NCBI RefSeq assembly: GCF_002964605.1
Contig: NZ_PQDH01000011.1
Span: forward strand, 39,864-103,863
DNA: 64,000 nucleotides
DNA from: Vallitalea okinawensis
GTDB taxonomy: Bacteria; Bacillota; Clostridia; Lachnospirales; PQDH01
Direction of reading: 5' to 3'
In this document: positions 24,760-32,656 of the stretch, in pieces
Layout: each line of letters opens with the position of its first letter
How positions within the stretch are numbered: the first letter of the stretch is position 1
Position numbers and translations under genes: made by a program
The notes under the pieces: generated by a model
What the model was told of the DNA's origin: nothing
What the model saw: only the letters and a program-made list of their open reading frames with translations
The model's database searches: none

Positions 24760-26430
24760 ATGAGCAAACTTTCTGTAGGAATAATTGTGGATAATACCAG
24801 CCAGTCTAATACTGTTTGGGATTTGTACAACAGAAGTTTAAAGTCGGACAAATATGTGATTAAGACATTAATTGTTCAGAGCAAGAAAAAGGAAAAAAGA
24901 ATTAAAAGCCACTATAACTTTATCAAGAAAAAAGGGATTCTAAGATATATTGGAAGATTAACCTTTAAAGTTATAATACAATGTGAAAAAATGCTTTTCT
25001 TAAAAAGAATTAAGAAAACAAAATATTTTGACTCATACTTTTTAAATGAATTTGATATTAAGAAACTCCATGTTAATCCCATAATATCAAAAAGTGGTTT
25101 AGTTTATAGATATAGCGAAGAGGATTTAGAGAAAATCAAACGTGAAAATTTAGATATACTTGTTAGAGCTGGGGGAGGTATATTAAGAGGAGAAATTTTG
25201 ACAATTACTAAGTATGGCATTTTGTCTTTCCATCATGCTGACAATGATATTAATCGCGGCGCACCATCTGGATTTTGGCAGGTATATCATCGTTTAGATA
25301 AAACAGGATTTATAATTCAGATTTTAAAAGATGAATTAGATGGAGGTGAAGTATTATTCAAAGGGTTTATTAGAACCGCTCCAATATTCTTACAGAATAA
25401 AGCAAATTTATACTCAAAGGCAAACTACTTTATGCATAAGATTCTAAATGAAATATCTACGAGTGAATCAATTCCTCCAAGTTTAAAGAAGATTCCTTAT
25501 GCTTATACATTGTTTACACAACCTAAAATAAGAGAACAACTAATGTATATTTTTAAGACCATCAATTACTTATCTAAAGGATTCTTTACTAACACAATTC
25601 TAAATCATAAGATGAGATGGGGAGTAGCATATATTTTTTCAAATAATTGGAGAAGTTCAGTTTTATGGAAATCTAAGATTATTAAAAATCCTCCTAAAAG
25701 ATATTTAGCTTATCCATTTGTAATTAATCATAATAATCTTAATATATGTTATGTAGAAGACTATAACTTTATTACGAAAACTAGTAAAATATCAGCTATT
25801 GAGTTAAAGAAAGACGGATATAAGTTTTTGGGAACTGCGTTGCAAGAATCATTTAACCTTTCTTATCCATTTTTGTTTAAAAGTTTAGATGAAATATATA
25901 TGTGTCCAGCAAGTCATCAGATAAATGATATTCGAATATACAAATGTGACGATTTTCCATTGAAATGGTCTTTGCATAAAATTTTAATTAAAGACATTGA
26001 TACAATGAATACTTCAATATTTGAGCTTGATGGAAAGTGGTGGATGCTTACTAATGTTGATTCAACTAATAGTGGGGATTATAATTCTGAATTGCATATA
26101 TTCTATTCTGATTCATTTGAATCAGATAAATGGATACCTCACCCGAAGAATCCTATTATCTTTGATAGTACAAGAAGTAAAAATTCTGGATTAATTATAG
26201 ATAATGAAGGAATATTTAGAATTTTCCAAGTTCAAAGTTTTTATAATGAGAGTAGATCAATGGGAATAGCACAAATTCTTAAAATAAACAACGAAGAATA
26301 TGTAGAAAAAGTTTACGCAGAGATACCTCCTAAGTTTTTACCCAAAATTAAAGGGACACACACATTTTCATATGATAATTCAGGATTAGTTTCATTGGAC
26401 TTTGTTAAAAGTGAAAATATTAGGAAATGA
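24760..26430 (+). CDS. Formyltransferase-like domain fused to a GINT1-type beta-propeller
   Basis: 556 residues. The N-terminal ~240 residues end in a formyltransferase core: LVRAGGGILRGEIL, then ILSFHHADNDINRGAPSGFW, then GFIIQILKDELDGGEVL. The catalytic His and the LDxG Asp are kept, while the usual Asn before the His is Ser. From about residue 285 the sequence becomes a propeller-like domain of the glucosamine inositolphosphorylceramide transferase N-terminal type (NICYVEDYNFI, WWMLTNVDS, LHIFYSDSFESDKWIPHPKN). It probably N-formylates an amino sugar of the glycan, a suitable fate for the 4-amino sugar made upstream. GGAGGG precedes the ATG. Confidence 0.8.
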   Translation: MSKLSVGIIVDNTSQSNTVWDLYNRSLKSDKYVIKTLIVQSKKKEKRIKSHYNFIKKKGILRYIGRLTFKVIIQCEKMLFLKRIKKTKYFDSYFLNEFDIKKLHVNPIISKSGLVYRYSEEDLEKIKRENLDILVRAGGGILRGEILTITKYGILSFHHADNDINRGAPSGFWQVYHRLDKTGFIIQILKDELDGGEVLFKGFIRTAPIFLQNKANLYSKANYFMHKILNEISTSESIPPSLKKIPYAYTLFTQPKIREQLMYIFKTINYLSKGFFTNTILNHKMRWGVAYIFSNNWRSSVLWKSKIIKNPPKRYLAYPFVINHNNLNICYVEDYNFITKTSKISAIELKKDGYKFLGTALQESFNLSYPFLFKSLDEIYMCPASHQINDIRIYKCDDFPLKWSLHKILIKDIDTMNTSIFELDGKWWMLTNVDSTNSGDYNSELHIFYSDSFESDKWIPHPKNPIIFDSTRSKNSGLIIDNEGIFRIFQVQSFYNESRSMGIAQILKINNEEYVEKVYAEIPPKFLPKIKGTHTFSYDNSGLVSLDFVKSENIRK

Positions 26431-26799
26431 TTGATTTGAAATTTTATAATTAAAATGCCAGCAATAGTAATATTACTTAAAACCATATCACATTTTGAAC
26501 ATCGTGGATTACTTTATAAAGGATTCTTCACGTAATAAATATAATTGTGTTAAAAAAAGAATACCAGATTTATAATTTAAAATAGGGAGCGAATATGACA
26601 TAAAAATGAAATGTCGTGAGTTAGTGAACAAATAGCAAATAAGACAATAATTAGTATATTAAGAGATAATGAGATTATGTTTTTTAAGATTGAGACTGCA
26701 AACATAGTATCATGGGGAAATAAGCGTCAAAAAGCGCAGAAAGAATCTGAAATATGTTTATGGCCTTTATAATAAGGGAATAAATTAAGGAGAAATGGT
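26431..26799. other. Intergenic gap without recognised content
   Basis: 369 AT-rich bases with stops in all frames. Only the AAGGAG site for the flippase (26787-26792) was identified. Confidence 0.5.
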
Positions 26800-28296
26800 T
26801 TGTATATGTCGTCTAAAAAGAAAGTTTTAGAAAATTCATTTTTATATATGTTTAGTTCATTTCTTGTTAAAGCAATGGGATTTTTATTATTGCCAGTGTA
26901 TACTCTGTTCTTGATGCCAGATGAATTTGGCGTTTCTAATCTTGTAGCTGGATTCATAAATGTAGCGACTTTTATTGTTGCTTTTTCCTTATACTCTGCA
27001 GCTATAAGATTTTATGCAGACTATAGTGAAAATCAAGTAAAACTAAAAAAGTTTTATAGCACTTTAGTTTCTTTTATTATTATATCTGGATTTATTTTCT
27101 TGAGCTTAGGAATATTATTTAGAGATATTTTTGTTAGCATATTTTTTGAGGGTGTAGAATTTTATCCAATAGTCTTAATAGCTTTTTTGAGTTTGATTTT
27201 TGTTTCACTTTTTACGATGCATCAAAGTATTTTACAGGGAATGCAACAAGGCAAAAAACTAACCAAAATTAATTTGACTGTATTTGTAATATCTTCAATT
27301 TTTAGAATTGTTTTAATTAGTGTTTTTGATTTAGGTGTAGTTGGATTCTTATTAGCTCAATTGATAGTATATATAGGCTATTTTATTTATATGATTTATG
27401 ATTTAAAAAAGAAAGATTTACTAGAATGGACTATAGATATGAGGATATTAAAAGAATCTTTGAAATATTCTATTCCTTTGATGCCACACAATTTATCCAC
27501 AAACATTGCCAGTTTAGCTTCACGCATATTCATTAATACTACAGGATCATTAGCGACCGTAGGACTATATAGTATTGCGATGCAATTTGGGAACTTAATA
27601 GATATTGTACAGATGTCAGTAAATAGAGCCTTTCAGCCCTGGTTTTATGAAATGATGAAAAAACATGATACTGAAAGCATTAAAGAGGCTGTTAACCTTT
27701 CGAATGTGCTACTTATCTTTTACTCATTAATATACATGGGAATTGGCTTATTTTCACAAGAAGTGGTTATATTGATGACGAATGATGATTATACTCTAGC
27801 ATGGACCGTAATCCCAATACTTGTAGTGGGTTTTTCGGTAAAATCAATGTATTATTTTTATGTTAATATAATAATGTTTTATAAAGCAGCAGCTAGAAAG
27901 TTATTTATTGCAACTATTATAGGCAGTTTCGTTGACATTATATTAGCCTATTTGTTAGTACCACATTATGGGATGTATGGGTCAGCTATATCTTTTTTAC
28001 TGGCAAAAATAATCATTGTTTATATAGCTATCTTTTTAAGTAAACTATACGACAATGTAGGTTACAGTGTTCTAAAAATGTTGAGTATTATTGTACCGAG
28101 CCTTCTTTTTATGGCAGTTGGATTGTATTTTAGTTATACTCGGTATTTGACTGTATTTAGTTTCAGCAATTTAATATATAAAGTTATAGTAGTAGTAACA
28201 TATATCTGCTTTGTATACTTGACTAATAAAAAAATTATTGATAAATCATTAAAGTCTGTTAAATTTCAAAGAGTATTAAAAAAGAAAAAACCATAG
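26800..28296 (+). CDS. Oligosaccharide flippase (Wzx, MVF/PST family)
   Basis: 498 residues with about fourteen transmembrane helices. The N-terminus KKKVLENSFLYMFSSFLVKA followed by GFLLLPVYTLFLMPDEFG is typical of the polysaccharide transporter family. It would move the lipid-linked repeat unit across the membrane for the polymerase at 17855. AAGGAG lies 7 nt before a TTG at 26800 and 13 nt before an ATG at 26806; the TTG fits the spacing better, but the ATG start would remove only two residues. Confidence 0.92.
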   Translation: MYMSSKKKVLENSFLYMFSSFLVKAMGFLLLPVYTLFLMPDEFGVSNLVAGFINVATFIVAFSLYSAAIRFYADYSENQVKLKKFYSTLVSFIIISGFIFLSLGILFRDIFVSIFFEGVEFYPIVLIAFLSLIFVSLFTMHQSILQGMQQGKKLTKINLTVFVISSIFRIVLISVFDLGVVGFLLAQLIVYIGYFIYMIYDLKKKDLLEWTIDMRILKESLKYSIPLMPHNLSTNIASLASRIFINTTGSLATVGLYSIAMQFGNLIDIVQMSVNRAFQPWFYEMMKKHDTESIKEAVNLSNVLLIFYSLIYMGIGLFSQEVVILMTNDDYTLAWTVIPILVVGFSVKSMYYFYVNIIMFYKAAARKLFIATIIGSFVDIILAYLLVPHYGMYGSAISFLLAKIIIVYIAIFLSKLYDNVGYSVLKMLSIIVPSLLFMAVGLYFSYTRYLTVFSFSNLIYKVIVVVTYICFVYLTNKKIIDKSLKSVKFQRVLKKKKP

Positions 28297-28625
28297 AATT
28301 GTAAAATAAATAACCACTGAAAGTTATCTTGTTTTAATATAATAGGTTTATTTTAAAAAAATAATTTTGGTTATAGATAAATTTAGTTAGAATGAAAAGT
28401 GAAATAAGTTAAATTTTTTTTATAACAAAATAAAACACTTATTAGAGCTATTGAATATGTTAACCTTGTAGTGTTTGAGTAATCTTGAATACAAAAGGTA
28501 GCGGATGTAAAGCAATATTAAGTAGAATTCTTTAGAACAAAGCGATAGTACCAGATACTAACGTATTGTTTTATAGAATATTCTGATAAATTTTAATGTG
28601 ATATTTGAGTTAGGGGGAGAAAGAA
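28297..28625. other. Intergenic gap, no gene seen
   Basis: 329 AT-rich bases. A GGGGGAG ribosome binding site precedes the next gene. A long-loop AAACACT/AGTGTTT pairing was seen but has no U-tract. Codon usage changes across this gap. Confidence 0.45.
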
Positions 28626-29990
28626 ATGTATAAAATATCAGTAGCAGGAACAGGTTATGTAGGTCTTGTGGCAGGGGTTTGTTTTGCTGAAGTGGGACAC
28701 CAAGTTACTTGCGTAGATATTGATGAAAAGAAAGTAAATTTAATGAAAAGTGGAGTGTCACCAATATATGAAGTTGACTTAGAAGGGCTTATGCAGAAGA
28801 ATTATGCCGAAGGTAGATTAGATTATACTACTGATTACAAAACAGCCTACAGAGAATCAGATGCTATATTTATTGGTGTTGGAACTCCAGAGCAGCCAGA
28901 TGGCTCTGCAAATTTAAGCTATATAGCAACAGTTGCAAGACAGATAGCTGAAAACATAGAAAAGGACTGTCTTGTGGTGGTAAAATCTACAGTGCCAGTA
29001 GGTACTAATGATAAGGTTGAGCAGTTTATAAAAGACTTTTTAGTAAATGATGTGAAAGTAGAAGTAGCATCAAATCCAGAGTTCTTAGCACAAGGGACAG
29101 CAGTACATGATACACTTCATGCTGCAAGAATAATCATTGGAACGGAAAGTAAATGGGCAGAAGAGATGCTTATGAATATATATGAACCTTTTAAACTTCC
29201 TACAGTATCAGTAAATAGAAGATCAGCAGAAATGATAAAGTATGCTTCAAATGACTTCCTAGCTCTTAAAATATCATATATGAATGATATAGCTAATCTT
29301 TGTGAGCTTGTAGGAGCTAATATCCAAGACGTAGCTAAGGGGATGAGTTATGATGAGCGTATAGGAGCTAAATTCTTAAATGCTGGTATTGGATACGGTG
29401 GGTCATGTTTTCCTAAGGATACAAAGGCTCTTGAATATCTTGCAAGACAAAATGGTTACGAGCTTAGAACTATTAAAGCAGCTATAGATGTGAACAAAGA
29501 TCAAAAGACTCTTCTTTATAAGAAGGCTTGCAGAAGACTTATAACATTTACTGGTTTAAAAGTAGCAGTACTTGGACTTACCTTTAAACCAGGAACAGAT
29601 GATTTAAGAGAAGCACCATCACTTGAAAATGTACCTTTATTATTAGAAGCTGGATCAGATATATGTGCTTATGATCCAGTAGGTAAGGATAACTTTAATA
29701 GCGTATATCCAGAAGGAAAAATCGGACAAGGTTCAATAAAATATGTTGAAAATGCAGAGGAAGCTTTAAAAGGTGCAAATATTTGCTTTATTTTTACTGA
29801 GTGGGATGAAATTAAAGCAGTACTTCCTGAGGATTACAAGAAGCTTATGAAAACACCTTTAATATATGATGGAAGAAACTTATATAATAATGAAGTTATG
29901 AAAGAAGTAGGAGTGGAGTACTATTCTATTGGAAGACCATATATGAGACTTTCTAATGCCATGGCTGAAGTAGCAGCAACTAAAAATTAA
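28626..29990 (+). CDS. ugd: UDP-glucose 6-dehydrogenase (TuaD-type)
   Basis: 454 residues, full length. KISVAGTGYVGLVAGVCFAE is the NAD-binding fold, SNPEFLAQGTAVHD the sugar-binding part, and GIGYGGSCFPKD holds the catalytic cysteine (about residue 261). It oxidises UDP-glucose to UDP-glucuronate, the substrate of the epimerase that follows; GalU, which makes UDP-glucose, comes next. Leucine codons are mostly CTT here, while the upstream glycan genes favour TTA/TTG. This suggests separate acquisition with the epimerase. Confidence 0.95.
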   Translation: MYKISVAGTGYVGLVAGVCFAEVGHQVTCVDIDEKKVNLMKSGVSPIYEVDLEGLMQKNYAEGRLDYTTDYKTAYRESDAIFIGVGTPEQPDGSANLSYIATVARQIAENIEKDCLVVVKSTVPVGTNDKVEQFIKDFLVNDVKVEVASNPEFLAQGTAVHDTLHAARIIIGTESKWAEEMLMNIYEPFKLPTVSVNRRSAEMIKYASNDFLALKISYMNDIANLCELVGANIQDVAKGMSYDERIGAKFLNAGIGYGGSCFPKDTKALEYLARQNGYELRTIKAAIDVNKDQKTLLYKKACRRLITFTGLKVAVLGLTFKPGTDDLREAPSLENVPLLLEAGSDICAYDPVGKDNFNSVYPEGKIGQGSIKYVENAEEALKGANICFIFTEWDEIKAVLPEDYKKLMKTPLIYDGRNLYNNEVMKEVGVEYYSIGRPYMRLSNAMAEVAATKN

Positions 29991-30014
29991 TTAGATTTTA
30001 AAATTTTTAGATAT

Positions 30015-30062
30015 AAAAGAAGTAGAGTATTATTCTATAGAATGAATAGTGCTTCTCTTTTT
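30015..30062 (+). terminator. Hairpin between ugd and the epimerase, possible attenuator
   Basis: AAAAGAAG and CTTCTCTTTT form the outer arms; ATTCTATAGAAT forms the apex. Short T-runs follow. The sequence also resembles the 3' end of ugd (GAAAGAAGTA and TATTCTAT words in the same order as 29905-29935), so it may derive from a partial duplication. Confidence 0.4.
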
Positions 30063-30076
30063 AAGGGGGTAAAAAT

Positions 30077-31126
30077 TTGAGTTATAAAACACTAGATGCA
30101 ACTAAAACATATCTAATTACTGGAGCAGCAGGTTTTATTGGATTTTATTTATCAAAGAAGCTATTAGAAAAAGGTTGTCGAGTAATTGGTATTGATAATA
30201 TAAATGGCTATTATGATGTAAATCTTAAATATGAAAGATTAGAAAAGCTTAATCCTTTTGAGAATTTTACTTTTATCAAAGGAAACATTTCAGATAAGGC
30301 CATGATTATGGAAACTTTTGTGGAGTTTAAGCCCAATATCGTAGTAAATTTGGCTGCCCAAGCTGGGGTAAGATATTCTATAGAGAATCCTGATGTGTAT
30401 ATAGAAAGTAATATCATAGGCTTTTTTAATATCCTTGAAGCTTGTAGATATAATCCAGTAGACCATCTTGTGTATGCATCTTCAAGTTCTGTATATGGTT
30501 CTAATAAAAAAGTACCATTTGAAGAAACTGATTTTGTCGACCATCCAGTATCTCTTTATGCGGCTACTAAGAAATCTAATGAGCTTATGGCCCATACCTA
30601 TAGCCATCTTTATAAGATTCCAGCTACTGGACTTAGATTTTTTACAGTTTATGGTCCTATAGGTAGACCTGATATGGCATATTTTGATTTTGTTGATAAA
30701 CACTTTAAAGGAGAACCTATAAAGATATTTAATAATGGTGATTTTAAAAATGATTTGTATAGAGATTTTACTTATGTAGACGATATCGTAGAAGGAATTG
30801 AAAGACTTCTTAGCAATCCACCAAGTATAATCATTGAAGAAAGAGGAGAAAAAAGTGTGCATCATAGAGTATTTAACATAGGAAATAACAGTCCTGAAAA
30901 GCTAATGACTTTCATACGGACATTAGAGAAAGCACTAAGTAACGCATTAGGTAGAAAAGTAGAATTTGACAAATTATTTGAGTCACTTAAAGCGGGTGAC
31001 GTACCAGCGACCTATGCATCAACAGATAAGCTTCAAGAAGTTGTAGGGTTTAAGCCTTCTATAGGTATAGAAGAAGGATTGCAGAGATTTGCTGATTGGT
31101 ATGTGAAGTATTACGGGGTTAAATAA
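30077..31126 (+). CDS. UDP-glucuronate 4-epimerase (NAD-dependent epimerase)
   Basis: 349 residues, extended short-chain dehydrogenase. ITGAAGFIGFYLSKKLLEKG binds NAD, ASSSSVYGSNKKVPF and LYAATKKSNELMA give the Ser and Tyr-x3-Lys active site, and FTVYGPIGRPDMAYF is typical of the CapI/UDP-GlcA 4-epimerase subgroup. It would convert UDP-glucuronate to UDP-galacturonate. The start is a TTG, with AAGGGGG 7 nt upstream; no ATG or GTG lies closer. It shares the CTT-rich leucine usage of ugd. Confidence 0.9.
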   Translation: MSYKTLDATKTYLITGAAGFIGFYLSKKLLEKGCRVIGIDNINGYYDVNLKYERLEKLNPFENFTFIKGNISDKAMIMETFVEFKPNIVVNLAAQAGVRYSIENPDVYIESNIIGFFNILEACRYNPVDHLVYASSSSVYGSNKKVPFEETDFVDHPVSLYAATKKSNELMAHTYSHLYKIPATGLRFFTVYGPIGRPDMAYFDFVDKHFKGEPIKIFNNGDFKNDLYRDFTYVDDIVEGIERLLSNPPSIIIEERGEKSVHHRVFNIGNNSPEKLMTFIRTLEKALSNALGRKVEFDKLFESLKAGDVPATYASTDKLQEVVGFKPSIGIEEGLQRFADWYVKYYGVK

Positions 31127-31171
31127 TAGTAGATATCTATATAGATTAATTATTGACGAGGGGGAATCAAA

Positions 31172-32086
31172 ATGAAAGTAAGAAAAGCCATAATACCAGC
31201 TGCAGGTCTTGGTACTAGATTTTTACCTGCAACTAAGGCTCAGCCAAAAGAGATGTTACCAATTGTTGATAAACCAACATTACAATATATTGTTGAAGAG
31301 GCAGTAGATTCAGGAATAGAAGAGATTTTAATTATTACAGGTCGCAACAAAAAAAGCATCGAAGATCATTTTGACCGCAGTATTGAGTTAGAGCTTGAGC
31401 TTGAGAAAAAAGGAAAAGATGATATGCTTACTGAAGTAAGAAAAATATCTAATATGGTCAACATTCACTATATCCGTCAAAAAGAACCTAAAGGACTTGG
31501 TCATGCGATCCATTGTGCAAAATCATTTATAGGTAACGAACCATTCGCTGTTTTATTGGGCGATGATATTGTACATAATCCATCCAAGCCTTGCCTTAAG
31601 CAGATGATTGATGCATATGACGAGTACAAGACATCTATATTAGGAGTACAAGAAGTAGCTGATGCAGATGTAAGTAAGTACGGTATTGTTGATGGTAAAC
31701 ATATTGAAGACAGTGTATATAAGGTAAAAGGATTAGTTGAAAAACCATCAAAAGAAGAAGCACCTTCTAATGTAGCTATCCTTGGAAGATACATCATAAA
31801 CCCTGTTATATTTGAAATCTTAGAGCATATAACACCTGGTAAAGGTGAAGAGATTCAATTAACAGATGCTTTAAATGATTTAGCCCAAAGAGAAGCTATG
31901 TATGCTTATAATTTTGAAGGGAAAAGATACGATGTAGGAAATAAATTAGGATTCTTGGAAGCCACTGTTGAGTTTGCATTGAGATGTGAAGATTTAACAG
32001 ATGAGTTTTTGAAGTATCTTTCAAAGACTGTTAAAGAAGAAAGTGAGGGTATAGAGCTTGATGAAATTATAGTTAGTGAAGTGTAA
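31172..32086 (+). CDS. galU: UTP-glucose-1-phosphate uridylyltransferase
   Basis: 304 residues. KAIIPAAGLGTRFLPATKAQ is the nucleotide-binding loop, PKEMLPIVDKPTLQYIVEEA follows directly, and FAVLLGDDIV and GLVEKPSKEEAPSN mark the metal and sugar sites. It makes UDP-glucose for ugd just upstream and for other glycans. The Shine-Dalgarno is AGGGGG. Family length is normal. Confidence 0.95.
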   Translation: MKVRKAIIPAAGLGTRFLPATKAQPKEMLPIVDKPTLQYIVEEAVDSGIEEILIITGRNKKSIEDHFDRSIELELELEKKGKDDMLTEVRKISNMVNIHYIRQKEPKGLGHAIHCAKSFIGNEPFAVLLGDDIVHNPSKPCLKQMIDAYDEYKTSILGVQEVADADVSKYGIVDGKHIEDSVYKVKGLVEKPSKEEAPSNVAILGRYIINPVIFEILEHITPGKGEEIQLTDALNDLAQREAMYAYNFEGKRYDVGNKLGFLEATVEFALRCEDLTDEFLKYLSKTVKEESEGIELDEIIVSEV

Positions 32087-32219
32087 GATATAAGTGATTA
32101 ATATCTTGGACTATTATCATAATTTGGATACTACTCATATTTCATCTATGATCCCAACCTGCCACTCAATCTGTAAGCTGAGTAAGGGAGTAAAAAAGGT
32201 GATCGTAGAGACGGTTAAG

Positions 32220-32400
32220 AAAGTTCGCCCTAAGGCGGATTTTAATATAAACAATCAGAAAAAAATACTTAATTTCTGCATATTTAGTACTTGATGTTTT
32301 GGCAATGAATCATGTAAGGAAAAGTGATGTAGTCAGATATAAATCTAAAGCTTTATTGATTTGTATCCTTTATGCTGTATCAGATGAAGTGCATTATTAG
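32220..32400 (+). pseudogene. Remnant of a VanZ-family gene
   Basis: The frame through 32280-32400 reads AYLVLDVLAMNHVRKSDVV then RYKSKALLICILYAVSDEVH, ending in a stop where VanZ continues HQxFVxGR. Upstream, DFNINNQKKNT in a shifted frame matches the segment before the VanZ AHF motif. At least one frameshift and one stop have disrupted it. An intact VanZ is at 10182-10643. Confidence 0.65.
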
Positions 32401-32526
32401 GCAATTGCTGTAGGAATATCAGTATTAGCAGATACTAAGTTATCAAAAAAAAGGGGAGAAAAAACAGTAAAGTTAATAAATAGAAGGTTTTATAGAAATG
32501 GTACATAAAAAAATAATATTAAACAG

Positions 32527-32555
32527 TTGACAGAAAAGATGTTAAATAAGATAAT
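32527..32555 (+). promoter_or_regulatory. Sigma-A-type promoter of the SLH protein gene
   Basis: A consensus TTGACA (32527-32532), 17-bp spacer, then GATAAT (32550-32555). It gives a 5' leader of about 95 nt before the ATG at 32657. Confidence 0.75.
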
Positions 32556-32656
32556 TAATACTATGAATGTAGTTTTTGGTAAATGGATGATGGATATGAC
32601 ATTCTACTCCAGGGTGTTCATATATAAATAAAAAATATAAAGAAAGAAGGAGGCAA

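Larger units (their letters stand above)
32087..32656. other. 570-bp gap with VanZ remnant and promoter
   Basis: Holds a decayed vanZ-like gene (about 32220-32400) and the promoter of the SLH protein (32527-32555). A 66-codon frame at 32094-32294 is part of the decayed region, not an independent gene. Confidence 0.5.

Noticed and set aside
32094..32294. Plus-strand frame of 66 codons after galU
   Set aside because: The start has no ribosome binding site and the 3' part fits the VanZ remnant in other frames; treated as part of the decayed gene.
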